In this document: positions 22,914 through 35,126 of the stretch, piece by piece
Position numbering within the stretch: the first letter of the stretch is position 1
How the letters are laid out: each line of letters starts with the position of its first letter
Source: Histoplasma ohiense
Lineage: Eukaryota > Ascomycota > Eurotiomycetes > Onygenales > Ajellomycetaceae
Reading direction: 5' to 3'
DNA length: 64,000 nt
NCBI GenBank assembly: GCA_017607445.1
Contig: JAEVHH010000001.1
Location: 7,378,001-7,442,000 of the forward strand
Translations under genes and position numbers: made by a program
Notes under the pieces: generated by a model
Seen by the model: only the letters and a program-made list of their open reading frames with translations
The model's database searches: none
What the model was told of the DNA's origin: nothing

Positions 22914-23935
22914 CCAGATCGATCTGAACTTGCCCAAGTGGTCAATTCCCCTAGGCGAATCGGAGTGTCCTGATATCTATCCCCGATACCGATACTGAAA
23001 CCGAGATACCCATGCCATTCATCTGTTTCCAATGTATTATTATTATTATTATTATTATATTGTTATTACCATCATTGGTCTATCCATCTCAACTTGTCTA
23101 GAAGGAGTTCGGGCGGCTGATCTGCTCCTGTTACCTTTTCCCTTTCTTTAGTTCATCATCTCCTTCCCCCCCTCCCAACTCCCTCTTCTTCTTACAACAA
23201 ACGACCAGGGCTTGTATGATAGATAAATTCTGCATTACGAGATAATTCAAATAGAATTTCTGGAATCGACGAATGTGTATTTCGCACTCATATCTATGAA
23301 TACATGTATATAATATAAATCCCTTCCTTCATAGTGTTCTACACACCCAATCACCAATCAATGTTCAACACCCCGCTTCATCATAAAAACAAAACCATCG
23401 AAATACTCATCTCAATCCATTTATATATATATATAATTAATACATTCTCACATCGATATTATAAACATGCAAATTTCCCCCTTCGTAGCAACCCTTGACT
23501 CTACACCACCAGCCAGCTAAGCCAGTTCTTTTTCTGCTTTTCCGTTTCCTTGTTTCGAAACACCCCCCCCTTTTTTCTCCCCACCCTAAAGAATAAAATA
23601 ATATATATATTTCCAAAACGCTTATGATAATATCGTCATCACGCATTGGATGTCTATCTATCCCCATCAAACAAACCAGAATAAATAAATAAAAACCATG
23701 CATTTCCCTTTTTCTCCCTTCCCGCTTTCCCGCCTTCCCCCCCCTTCTATTTTATTTATTTCCTTTTTAGATTCCCAAATATATATTATAAGAAAAAAGT
23801 CCAAAAAAAAAAAAATTCAGACAAAAATAAGACAAAAATAAGACAAAAAGAAAAGAAAATTATCAAAATATCATCGTGGTAACTACCCACAATTTTGGCC
23901 CCGGCCGCCAGCTGCCCTCCAATCCATCCATCCAT
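22481..23935. other. Intergenic, simple-sequence rich, no gene seen
   Basis: Convergent 3' ends of MGM101 and the MscS gene. Holds a nearly pure A tract at 22861-22912, a (TTA)n tract at about 23036-23060 and long pyrimidine-rich stretches. A 1 kb part of the right side (23100-23935) is probably the 3' UTR of the MscS gene. Confidence 0.6.
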
Positions 23936-25469
23936 CTATCTTCCCGAGCTCGATCCCCCAGGCTGATTACCAGCCGCTCCATGATAAGCAGTGCCGGCAG
24001 CAGGCGCAGGAGACCGAGGCATCTGCGATTGAATTGTAGAGCTGGAAGAGGTCGACGGCGGCGAGCGCGGGATGTATGGATTGTTGCTGTTGTGATTGGG
24101 ATTGGGATTGTTATTGTTATTACCGCTGTTGGAAGGCTGGTAATTCTGATGATGATAATATGAGTCCCGGCCCGCGCCCGGGTCTGGATGGCGGTCTGTG
24201 AGCTCGAAGTACTCGTGTGCGGATGTCGTTGTGGTGGTGGCGACGGGGGGTGGGAGGAGATGGCTTGGGATCGAGGGCACGGCGCCGGGGGGCCCGTCTT
24301 TCTCATGGATGACGGGCGTGGTGGGCGAGAGGAATCTGGTCGTGTGCGCGCCTGTGCGTCGGCCTGTGGATGGCTCGCGAGTGATGAGGGTGCCTGGCGG
24401 GTTGGAGGTTCGACTGCTGTTATTGTCGCCTGCGGCTGCGCCGGTGCCTGTCCCGTTGGGGTTGTGTGAAGAGAGCTTGCTGTAGTCGTGGGGGATGTTG
24501 GATACGTCGATGCGCGGCTGGTCCGTGGCTGTGGATCGGGAATGCAGGGCGCGGACGACGGATGCTTCCGTGTCCTTCTTCGCAGGCGCGGATCGGGTTG
24601 AAGCGCCGCGGTAAAGGAGCGTGGCATTGGGCGACCCGCCATCCACTGCGGTGGCAGCGGCGGGGGAGAATGCGTCAGACCCGTCCAGCTTACCGGTGCG
24701 TGCGAGGTAGTCATCCATCTCAGATGTTGGAATCATCCGCGCCTCCTCTTTTCCCTTGGTCCACTCATCCTTGTTCGCCTGCGCCTGCTCGTGGGATATC
24801 GCGACGGAGTATGACGGCCTTGTAACGTCGCCCAGCGCGGCGTCGCCGCCGCCAGGCCCGTAGATGGGGATCTTGCGGGCAGCAAGGACCACTGCACACA
24901 TGAACTTCGACCGGCGGGTGGCCCGGATGGTCTCGTGGGACCAGTTGGACTTGTGGCGGATTTCAACTCTCAGCTCGAGCTTGTTCATGGTGCCAAGGTC
25001 GATGACCTCAATGTCAACGTCTGGATGGAAGTCGCGGGAGTTTTCCTTGTCACGGACGAATTTCTGCAGCTCGGCCTTCAGCAGCTGGATGTCTGCGAAG
25101 GAGGTGCTAAAATCCACCGTGAGCGTGATCTGCTCGCGCATGGCCTTTGAGCGAGTGATATTCTCAATCCACTGGGTGTTCAAAATAATGTTTGGTACTT
25201 GGAACGTCTTGTAATCTCGAGCGCCCCTGAAAACGGTGTAGAGGAGAGAGATCCGTTCCACAACTAGCTGACGATCTCCAATATCGACTCGGTCTCCCAC
25301 GTCCATTGCGTGCTTTACGAAGAGGAAAATCGTGCTACCCAGGACCTCCTGGGCGGTTGTTGCGAAGACGAAGGATAGAGAGAGAAGCGCAGTTGCGCCG
25401 GCCGCGAGCGTAGTTCCGAATCCAGTGTTAAGAAACGCAACTATTACCAACTGTTAGCTGCATCAAGTG

Positions 25470-25505
<36 letters not shown>

Positions 25506-27149
25506 CAAGTGCAGGGATTGCGTGTGCGTGCGACATACTGAAAACCAGGATCACCATGATGAGAACAATCACACACAAAAGGCTGTCAAGGACATTAATT
25601 GCCTGGTCAACGTCGTGCAAGCTGTTGTTGATGGATTTCTTCACTCTACGGATCTCCGTCAGCGTAAGGATCATCTCTTCCAGGCTGACATCACCATTGC
25701 CATCGTGATCCAGCATGGCGAAGCATTCTTTCGCATCTTCTTCACGGTCGGCACCAAGAACCTCGATAATATCCTCTAGGTAAAGGCTCTCTCGCCCCTG
25801 GAGAACGAAGGACATCCACATACGTCGTGCAAGAGCTTCTGTCGCCTTGCGCTTCTCCAGCGCCAGGGTCACGACCGAATGGGCCGACGTGGGATTGAAG
25901 ACCTGCTTCCCCGTAATCTCCTGGGCAACATTGCCGAACGCAGCTGTAATCTTGTCCCCGACTCGGCTCACGCCCTGAATCAGACGCATCGGAGTAGTGG
26001 ATCCACACCGCTTGTGGCCGCGGGGGAGCTTCATGACGCCAACTACGGAATCTTGGATTGCATAGTCCTCGTCTTCAAACTCCGCACAATAAGCAGGGAA
26101 AAGGTTCCGTGACGCCTTGTAGAGCATCGTCAGGAGGGCGATGTTCCGCTTGGACTCTTTGATCCTGGTATCGAACTGTCGCCGGTGGTAGCCGATAGAT
26201 ATCAATTGAATGAGGATCTTCTCCGCAGCCAAGATCAAGGTCGAGACAAACGCGGCAAACAGGATATTCCTGACTACATTCTGCCAGTACTTGATTTGTG
26301 TGTCGCCGGAGGCTTGATTGGTGGGGTTTCGCGTCATCAACTGTTACAGTTTAAGTATATACATACACCTGACATACCAATATTGTTTCTCCCAGGGGAT
26401 GATATGATAGATTAAAAGGGATTGGCTCAATTTGGAAGACGTACCGGAATAAAAGTGGCAAGGGAGGTCACAGACCAGCCGATGAGAGAAAACGGAATCT
26501 CCAACGCTCGCAAGAGGAGGGCATACTTTCTCGTCCCCGAACTCACAATGCCAACCAGGAACTGAAACACATAGGGGACGTAGTGTGCAATGATCTTCGA
26601 TCCCCACAAGCTCAACCAGACAACTTCCACCCAGGTGAAGAACCATACAATGCGTACCCCGCCGATGGCTGCGTTCTGGGCGATGGTAGCCCCGACAATG
26701 ATCGGTATGGCAATGAGCAACGCCAGCGGCAAAACATAGATAAAGTACCGCGTGATGACCGAGTAGTTCAGGATTTTATTGTACAGCTCTCCCATGCGGG
26801 TGAGGGTGCCATCCTCGGACGCATCCATCTGCTTCCCATCCGACAAGAGCATCCTACGCCCGCCCGGTCTGTGATGGAATATCCCTTCCTTCTCGTTCTC
26901 GTCCTCGTCCTCGTTGTCGTTGTCGTTGTCGTTGTCGTTGCCTTTGTCGTCGTTTGCAGGAAGGTCAGTGGGCGGGACATAGGATGAAGAAGAGCCATTG
27001 TTGGATTGGACGGTTCGAATCCCAGCATGGCCTGTACTGGAGACGCTAGTCAGGGGAATGGTGTTGTCGTCATTGCTGGCGGCATCATCTCGTTTGGGAA
27101 ACCTGTTGCGGGAATAACGTTTACGTCCAACACCCAGCCGATCCTTCAT
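23936..27149 (-). CDS. EF-hand MscS-type mechanosensitive channel
   Basis: Exons 27149-26445, 26340-25539 and 25440-23936 join in phase to 1003 residues. Four or more hydrophobic helices lie in the first 300 residues (YFIYVLPLALLIAIPIIVGA; VRIVWFFTWVEVVWLSLWGS; FAAFVSTLILAAEKILIQL). An EF-hand follows (AMLDHDGNGDVSLEE), then the MscS pore and beta domain (NTGFGTTLAAGATALLSLSF; QEVLGSTIFLFVKHAMDVGD; VPNIILNTQWIENITRS). The C-terminal 250 residues are Ser/Asn/Pro-rich. The layout matches the S. pombe Msy1/Msy2 ER channels that limit calcium rise in hypo-osmotic shock. An Asn-Asp repeat (about residue 75-90) comes from a GTT/GTC microsatellite. Intron 2 contains a 31-base homopolymer. Confidence 0.94.
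25471..25501 (+). repeat. Poly(T) tract, 31 bp, inside an intron
   Basis: Uninterrupted T run on the plus strand (A on the coding strand) filling half of intron 2 of the MscS gene. Confidence 0.95.
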
Positions 27150-28203
27150 GGATGCCAGCCTGCCAAGGCAGGGGGGAATTGCAAGGGGGAAAAAGTGCTG
27201 ACTTAACGGTTGGTCGGTGGGAATCTAAGACGGCGCGGACGCTAAGTATGCGAGTGCGCAACAAGATGCGACGTGATCTGCGGATTGGGCCCGAGCTGAC
27301 CAAGGGAGTAGAAAACCCAGATACGTTGTAGGTGTTAATTGGCGATCCAGAAAAAATATCCAAGGAGCGGTGTTCTGTTTTAACGATAGTTGAAGCGGGG
27401 GCCCCTCCTGTAGCCAAAGCTGGTGCAGAGCGGCGATTTTAGAACAGACCGAGATCAGAGTAACAATGACACAAATACAAAAAGGATACGGAGTATAGAT
27501 AGATCTAACGAGTGTCAGAGTCGCAGACAAAGGAGAAAAGAAGGAAGGAGGAAGGAGGAAAGATTCAACAAGACGTGATTCATCGCCAGGAGATCACACG
27601 GGCGAAAAGGAAATGAAGCAAAAAAGGATAAAATTAAAAATAAACATAAAAATACAACGACGACGACGACGACGACGACGATGGTCCATGGTCCACGGCC
27701 CACGGGTCGATCTGGTTCTGGAGCGTGACCGGCGCATCGAAACATGGCGAGCACGAGTTGATTAAGCTCCAGGCTTGGCCGGTTAAGGTTTGCGGCGTTC
27801 CAGGGGTGCAGGCTTAACGGGAGCTGGTTAAAGACGGCGCCGAGGGCTGAGGGTGGTGGGGTTCAGGCTCAAGCTGGCCACTTTTCGAGCAAGCGAGTTG
27901 ACCTCATTTGAGATCTGTCATATGAGATCGCAGACGAAGAAGTATGCACTGGCGGGTAGAACACAGCGGATACGCAATCATCGGAGACAATGAGGCATCG
28001 ATACCAGTAGCCACACCATGGGCTCCTCAAACCTCCGTCGTGTCATGGATGAGCGTGTTACCGCCCTCTCCTGCGCCATCTGTTAGAACTGCATCTCCAC
28101 ACGCGGACCACACAGGATGAAAGCAGGATTGCGGGTGGAGCCAAGTCGAGTTCTCATGCAATGGGGCATTTCATGAGAAGAGAAGGAGAAAACAATAACC
28201 ACC

Positions 28204-28235
<32 letters not shown>

Positions 28236-29091
28236 CCACCGAAAAAAGCCGAAAAACCCAACTGGCACAAACAGAAACTGTTTGGCGTTCTGGACCAGTA
28301 ACATGGGCTCTGATTGGTTACTGGCAGCTTGCTGGCTCAGGAGAGCGACCGACTGAATTCGTCTTTTTAATTTTGATCTTGCCATTGTGTGTTGAGACAC
28401 GGTAGGTATCAGTATCCGCCATGGGGAATCACGGTGATGGTGGATTCAGGGCATTTGATACCATCATCATTCATCCCGTTTGTCTTCTTTTTTTTTCTGC
28501 CACTGAAAACAATCGTCGCAAAGGCACCTGGTCGCCGTGGATGGTAAAGCATCCCATCAAGATTGGAACTGCTAAAGACCAGTGTCATTCCTCTTCCTCT
28601 CACTCCGCCTCGATACAAGTGGCAGGCGGAAATGAGCTACGTGTGGCCGCTACATGCACAGCACATATTTCATCAGTATCTCCCGCGCCATGGCACGGCA
28701 TCATCCCCTGCAGGAGAAGTATAGGACACACTTCCCAAGTCATTTGAGTTTGATGGGACTGGATCGGATGGGATAGAGAACTTGACTTACAACTTTCTCA
28801 ACTTACAGTTGATATCGGTTGATAAGAAAGACATCATAACTTGGTAGCCCGTGTTTCATGCCATGCCGCCACTGTGTGCGGCGGCGGGTTTATGTTCATA
28901 CCAAGGGATCAGGATCAGGATCGGATTGCTTTCCCAGCCGTTAAAAGGCTCCCGAGCCGTAGAATCGAAAGGCACAGGATAAAAACAGACGCCGTGTACC
29001 GCGTGAGATGTTATCTTCCAGTTTAACCTTGGCGGGCGCGGGTGCAACAGTCCGAGATGTATGTACAGATCTGTATATGTACTGTACTGTA
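27150..29091. other. Intergenic, no gene seen
   Basis: Upstream region of the MscS gene. Contains TACGGAGTA at 27487-27495, a (CGA)n tract at 27659-27682 and a 30-base A tract at 28205-28234. Open frames are short and mostly repeat-driven. Confidence 0.55.
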
Positions 29092-29916
29092 CAGTGGTGT
29101 CCAATAAGTCAGAGAACCCCTCTTCTTACCCCTCTTCTTCAAAGATTCCTCCATCATCCAACATACCCCCAAATACATATTTGAGGTTGGATTGAATATA
29201 TCAAGCTGCTACATTCATTGTTCCGTGGGTAAAGGTTATGAGAGTAGATATCTACTCTCTACCTTCAAATTTGAGTGTACCTCAGTGAGTGTATGGGGAG
29301 CAATAAGCTGGGATTTCAAATCTAAGCTGATTTTTATTCCATCGAACATTCAGGTGAATTCTAAGGAGTATATCAAGATTATACTACTTCACAGCTATCC
29401 CCATTATATTCGCATTCTTGAAAAATGTGGGATTGCACTCTGAGCAGAGGATGGAGCTAGATATCATACCTCTAAGCTGTTAAAACAGTGGATGGATGAT
29501 TGGCAGATGGATCAAATGAAATGACCTGCACAAGGTCCTGATTTAAATCCTATAGAGAATCTATAGGCAATAATGAAGTTCCGCATATCAAAGATACAAC
29601 ATCGAATACACTCCGAAGCTGAGATGAGAATAGAATTACAGATGATATGGGATTCTATTACACAACTTGAGATACAGCATCTAATCAGCTCCATGCCTCG
29701 AAGGTTAGCCGCAGTTATCAAAGCCAGAGGTGGATCAACCAAGTATTAGAGAAGAAAATGTATATAGATATTCTTTATTCATTTAGCTATATAAAACATG
29801 TATATAATTCTATTTTGGATACCTGGTTGAGATTTTATTTAATATCTAGTTGAGATGGGTAGGGTGCTGAAGCTCGGCGCCGAGCCTCTAGTACGCTGAC
29901 TTATTGGACACCACTG
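29092..29916 (+). mobile_element. Tc1/mariner element relic with internal deletion
   Basis: Perfect 21-bp terminal inverted repeats (outer 20 bases CAGTGGTGTCCAATAAGTCA) bound 825 bp and are flanked by TA on both sides (29090-29091, 29917-29918). The interior carries the C-terminal half of a Tc1-family transposase. The N-terminal DNA-binding half is missing, since only about 100 bp separate the left repeat from the DDE domain. A TACA microsatellite abuts the right end. Confidence 0.9.
29192..29749 (+). pseudogene. Tc1-family DDE transposase fragment
   Basis: One continuous frame, broken by three in-frame stops, keeps recognisable blocks of Tc1 transposases: SVSVWGAISWDFKSKLIFIP, VNSKEYI, EDGARYHTSK with the second catalytic Asp, PAQGPDLNPIENL with the catalytic Glu, and the C-terminal LISSMPRRLAAVIKARGGST. 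Stops are at 29441 (TGA), 29522 (TGA) and 29564 (TAG). The last two replace the Trp expected before PAQ and after ENL, so they are G-to-A changes. The N-terminal helix-turn-helix region and first catalytic Asp are absent. It cannot encode active enzyme. Confidence 0.88.
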
Positions 29917-29956
29917 TACATACATACATACATACATACATACATACATACATACA

Positions 29957-29988
<32 letters not shown>
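29917..29988 (+). repeat. (TACA)n microsatellite
   Basis: About 17 tandem TACA units immediately right of the Tc1 relic, beginning with its TA target duplication. Confidence 0.95.
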
Positions 29989-30989
29989 GTACATGTACTG
30001 TACATACTCCGTACATGAAGTCCAACAATCAAAAGCCCCCAATCGGTCAACAATTCCAAATCTGCTCGCTTTGCCCAACCTTGATCCAATCGACAACGAC
30101 GCTAATCGTATAACTAACTAATCGTTCAGATCTCTGTGGCTGAGCGGGGAGCAGTCCGCAGTCCGCAGTCCGCAGTCTATCATAGTCCACACAGTCTGCC
30201 CATCCTATCACCATCCCCATCGTCATCGATTCATCGTCGATTTGGCTTGGGGAATACGCAGAGCAACGACCAACGAGGGAAAAACAGCCCAACCCTGGGG
30301 AAATCGCATACGCTGCCGTTACCGGTGGAAGGGGGGGGATTACGCACCCGCCTGGCCCGAGCCTTACCGTACATTACATACATTATTTACATCACCACCC
30401 GATCCGCCTCAACCCCACAGCAATTGCTCCTCTTCAATGCTCTATCTCCTCTTCTAGCTAGCCAGGCGATTGTGCTCTGGCTTAGCCATGCCGCTCTGCC
30501 AGGCAAGTTGACTGATCAGGCTGAGTGACGGTGAAGCTTCGACCTTCGGAGTCCACCCGTTAACTCTATTTTCCTGCCTCAGCAGAACATTTGGAATCGG
30601 TCTTTATCGTTGTTACTGTTGCAGCCGCCAACTGCTTTCGTTTTCTTTGCTTGAATCAACTATGGGCTTGGGCGTCGTCTTCCCTTTGACTTGTGCACCG
30701 GTTGGTCCGTTCGATGTTATCCTCGTCATTCGCTTCCCTGTTACTTATGTCACTAATCTGCCCAGTAGTTCTAGTATCTACAACAGCGTATGCTCTGGTT
30801 CTCTCCTCTTGTGCATCCATCCAGATATCCAGATATCTAACCGGCCAGCCGGAGGCTAATTACACTACGTATCTGGCTATATAGAGAATATTTACTCTCG
30901 CAATAATATGTACTGTACTCTTCTTGAGCAATGAATGCTTGAAAACGAGCAGGAAACAAAAAAGAGAGTAGGGAATAGACACAGCCACC
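29989..30989. other. Intergenic, promoter of the PA-TM-RING gene
   Basis: Contains TACTCCGTA at 30005-30013, three copies of AGTCCGC at about 30151-30172 and pyrimidine-rich segments. No coding sequence recognised. Confidence 0.5.
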
Positions 30990-33227
30990 ATGCGTATCCT
31001 CTCGTCCTCTGCACTGCTGTCGATATGTGCATTCGCCCTCCTCTCTGCCCCGGTGCAGGCGCAGACATCCCAGCTGTCCAATGACTCCCAAGATCTCCAA
31101 AAGCTTGCACCTAACAGCAATTATCATCTATACACCGGGCTCACATCGCTCGACCCGATCCAGCTGGCGCTATTAACCAGACCTTTGATTGATTTGGTAG
31201 GACAAGTTTATCTATATGTCTCTTTCAAACTCCCCCCCTTTACCCCCCAACATGTCACTGCCAGGAAATAGAGTTATTGGCGTTTCTGCCCCGCCACCCG
31301 CCACCACCACTCTTCCGCACTGACTGAACTGGCATTGAGCCTTTGGATCACGCTGGCTGACCATTACAGGATTTCAACACCACGGGAACATTAGTGATCA
31401 TAGATTCCAACAACGCCACCGGACTGACTGGGACCGACATAGCTTTATTTAGCTGTGATGCATCTTCCTATTCTGGCGGCGCCAAACCGGATAGCATCCT
31501 ACAATCAGCTATCACCGGCCGCCCCAGGGCCATCGTCCTCTACACCACCGAGTTTTCCCACTGCAACTACTCTACAAAAGACGGGGAACGACCCCGATAC
31601 CATCCTATTTTCACCACCACTAATCCCCTCGCTATCCGCGAGGTAATAGCCAGCCTACGCTCGGGGCAACAGTCCCTAGAGGATGCAACCATAGCCCCAG
31701 ACATGGACGTACGCCAATTCACGCCTGCGGATGAAGGCAACCAGCGAAATAATGGTGAGTTGTGCTCACAAGTAGAAGACTTGGTGTTACATCTGAATCT
31801 TAACCAACCTATTAGTAGCCATGATAATCCTGTACAGCATCACTGGTATCATCACTTCGCTTTTCCTCATCGTCATCGTCACCGGAGCCATCAGAGCCCA
31901 TCTTAACCCTGATCGTTATGGACCTCGAAACACCGCTGGTCGACCCCGCCAGAGCCGCGCCAAAGGCATTGCACGAGCCATGCTCGAGACGCTACCCATT
32001 GTCAAGTTTGGTGACCCGGAGGACGATAAATCTCCAGCAGCGAAGCAGGACCTTGAGCTCGCGTCCAACTATGCAGATGCTGACCATGATCGGAGAAGTC
32101 ACGATGAGAGGGCTGATGGTGTCACAACCCCTGACACTCGGCAATTGGACCACCCCAGGCCACAGCAGAAGCCAGTAGAATCAGAGCAGCAGCAAACTGC
32201 TCAAATATCCGCGGCGGCTGGGGCATCCTATGTACATATAAATAAGGAACTGGAGCAAGAGGAAGCGGGTGTCATTGGCCCGGCGGCCCTTGAGCCGAAC
32301 CCTGTCAGCCCAGAGCATACGACAGATGGTGGTGCATTGGGCTGCCCCATCTGCACAGATGATTTTGTAAAGGGCCAAGACGTGAGGCTTCTCCCGTGCA
32401 AGCACAAATTCCACCCAGAATGCGTTGACCCTTGGTTAATAAATATCTCCGGGACCTGTCCTCTCTGGTGAGCCTTGCCGCATTCCAACCTCCCCCAACT
32501 CTACGTCCTTTCGCCAATCATATCCCATATCATGTACCCCTTGCTAACTCCCTAACCAACCTACAGCCGCGTAAACCTCAACACCCAAGAACCGAACATC
32601 TACTCCGACGACACCGCAACACAATCCTCTACATCCAGAGCAAGCACTCCCACTTCCCAATCAGCAGCGCAACAACCCAACCACCCTCACCACCATCAAT
32701 CACGCCGCCTCGATATGCTCCGGAGAATGCAACGGAGCAGCGAACCCCACCAGGCGAACAGCAGCAGCGGCGGTAGCAACATCCACACGATAACGGTATC
32801 TGAGCCGTCCTCGTCGTCTATGGTGCTAAGCCAGGGACAGCCGGATGAGGCATCGAGGAGGCATCGGCTATCGGCGTGGTTGAGGGAGCAGTTCCGGGTG
32901 CGGACGAGGCGGCATGGGGATGACGAAGATGACGAAGATGACGAAGATGATGGAGGCGATGATGGTGATGGACATGGACATGGCAATGGCAGTGCGACAC
33001 GGACGAATTTCGGTGCCGGTACCGGCGCCAGTGCCAGTGCCAGTCCGAACTCCCCCACCCACGCAGACGGCCATACAGAGCCTGCGGCAGATACAGCGAT
33101 CCTTACCACTACCACTACCACGACCACCACCACCACCACCACCAGCAGCAGCAGCAGCACAACCCCTCCTCAACAAACAACAATAAATCCAGCACCTCCA
33201 GAGCTCTGCGACAAATCACCGAGATAG
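30990..33227 (+). CDS. PA-TM-RING type E3 ubiquitin ligase
   Basis: Exons 30990-31196, 31370-31754, 31816-32467 and 32567-33227 join in phase to 634 residues. A signal peptide (ILSSSALLSICAFALLSAP, cleavage near AQAQ-like PVQAQ) precedes a lumenal protease-associated-like region. One membrane helix follows (MIILYSITGIITSLFLIVIV). The cytosolic part carries a RING-H2: CPICTDDFVKGQDVRLLPC, KHKFHPECVDPWL and, after the last intron, TCPLCRVNL, with all eight metal ligands. The C-terminal tail is acidic (Asp/Glu-Asp runs), Gly/His-rich and ends in a long poly-Thr/Ser stretch. Family members (RNF13, GRAIL) ubiquitinate cargo on endosomal or vacuolar membranes. Splitting the last RING Cys codon across an intron supports the exon join. 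Confidence 0.92.
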
Positions 33228-34348
33228 CGCCGGGCGATTCATGCCCTCACTATTCCTCCGTCCCTCTCCATCTTTTCAAAAGCATGATATTAACGCCTCT
33301 CCTTGCCGCTTGATATTCACCCCCTCCTTTTTGTTTATAATAGAGATACCTTGCGAAGCATATGCGCTGAACAGCTGAATGAATAAATGTGTAAAAATTG
33401 GAATCAAATGGGATATATGACTGGATGATTGGGATTTTGCATATGCACGCACGTCATGCAATGGGGACCGGGCGGGCGGGTGAATTCTACTTCGTCATCA
33501 ATGATGATATCAGATTTTGTTTTATGTGATGTCAACTATTGTTCCGGGTATTAATAACCCCTTGGTTTGGTTTGATGCGGGAGTTTTGTTTTATCTGTGT
33601 GTATATATATACTTTCTTTCGTGTTTCGGCGGGGCGGGCTTTTTATCTTCATGCATTTCTTGCTATTTTTTTTCCTCTTCTCGCTAGACTGACTAGTTCG
33701 ATTCATCCATATATACACATATATACTAAAGTATGTATTTACGGGGGGTTTTTTTTTTTTTTTTTTATTCTTTAAATTGCAGTTGAAGTGGATATAGAAT
33801 ATACTACGTACAGTACATTGGACCAAGGAGTAATTCCTTTTTGTCTCGCTCTCTCCCTCTCTCTCTATTCGTGTGTCTCTGTGTCTCCTTTACAATGCAT
33901 ATACCCATCATAGATATTGGTGGGCATCGCTATGCTCCCGGGCCAACGCTCTCAGTAAAGTAGTCTCCTGCCCCGCCGTTGTTGCGGATAGATAGATGGA
34001 TAGAAAAGTAGATAGGGTGTCTGTAGGCCAACTCCTCCATCGGCTTCTTATATATATAACACCCTCCAACTTCGTTGATTGATCTGCTATTGACAGCTGT
34101 GAAATGAATCGATGTCTCGGTTGAATGCTAACTACGCCGTGCTAATAAATAAGTATACGCCATGCAACTCGCTCGCAGACCCGGATGGGCTTTTTCTTTA
34201 TAAATAAACAACAACATCATCATCATCATCATCATCATCATCGTCTCTTCTCTTCTTCCTCTTCCTCTCCTGCTTCTGTTCCCCCAGCTGCGAGTGGCTG
34301 CTCTCCGTCTCGCTGTCTCCCCGCATAAATAATAAATCGGCCCAATCA
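33228..34348. other. Intergenic, no gene seen
   Basis: AT-rich 3' UTR and promoter sequence with a T run at 33751-33767, TA-rich tracts and a (CAT)n tract at 34215-34242 in the probable 5' leader of the aminotransferase. Confidence 0.6.
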
Positions 34349-34534
34349 ATGTCTCCCCCACATGACTTCGCCGCCCGCTCTTCCTCCTCCTCGTTTCACC
34401 CGCAACATCAACATCAACCTCCACCATCAACCTCTTCCTCCTCTCCACCATCTCCCTCCGCCGCTCCAGCGTCCGTCCCACATTCACATCTCGCCGCCCG
34501 CTCTCGCCTGTCCAACATCTCCCGCCACATCGCC

Positions 34535-35094
34535 ATGGCTGCCCCCGCCAACCCCTCAGTATTCACCGCTGCAGTGGTGCCCCAGGCCCCCGAGGACCCG
34601 CTCTTCGGCCTGATGCGCGCCTACAAGCAGGACACGTCCGATAAGAAGGTCGACCTGGGCATTGGTGCGTACAGAGACAACAACGCGAAGCCGTGGGTCT
34701 TGCCTGTCGTGAAGAAGGTGCGTGGTTGGTTGAAGGTCCCTTGCGTAGACTTACTTTCTTGTACACTACATGTACATACATATATACTACTTTTTTTTGC
34801 TATCAAACTGCATGTGGGGTATCTGTGGATGGGCTTCGATAAAGTAGATGGATGTATAAAATACTGACTGACTGACTGACTGCTACGTATAAAACAGGCC
34901 GATGAGATCCTGCGCAGCGATCCGAATCTAAACCATGAATATCTCCCCATTGCTGGTCTGCCTGAGTTCACCAGCGCTGCTCAAAGGCTGATCCTCGGCG
35001 CAGACTCACCCGCCATCAAGGAGAATCGAGTAAGTCCTGTACATGTGCATCCATGCAGCACACGCATTGCGTCTGAAAGGAGGAGAGTGAAGCG

Positions 35095-35126
<32 letters not shown>

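Noticed and set aside
23863..24714. 283-codon Thr/Pro/Arg-rich minus-strand frame
   Set aside because: Shadow of the Ser/Asn/Pro-rich tail of the MscS channel in another frame.
29917..29988. Regular short repeat that could suggest a CRISPR array
   Set aside because: It is a plain TACA microsatellite without spacers, in a eukaryotic genome.
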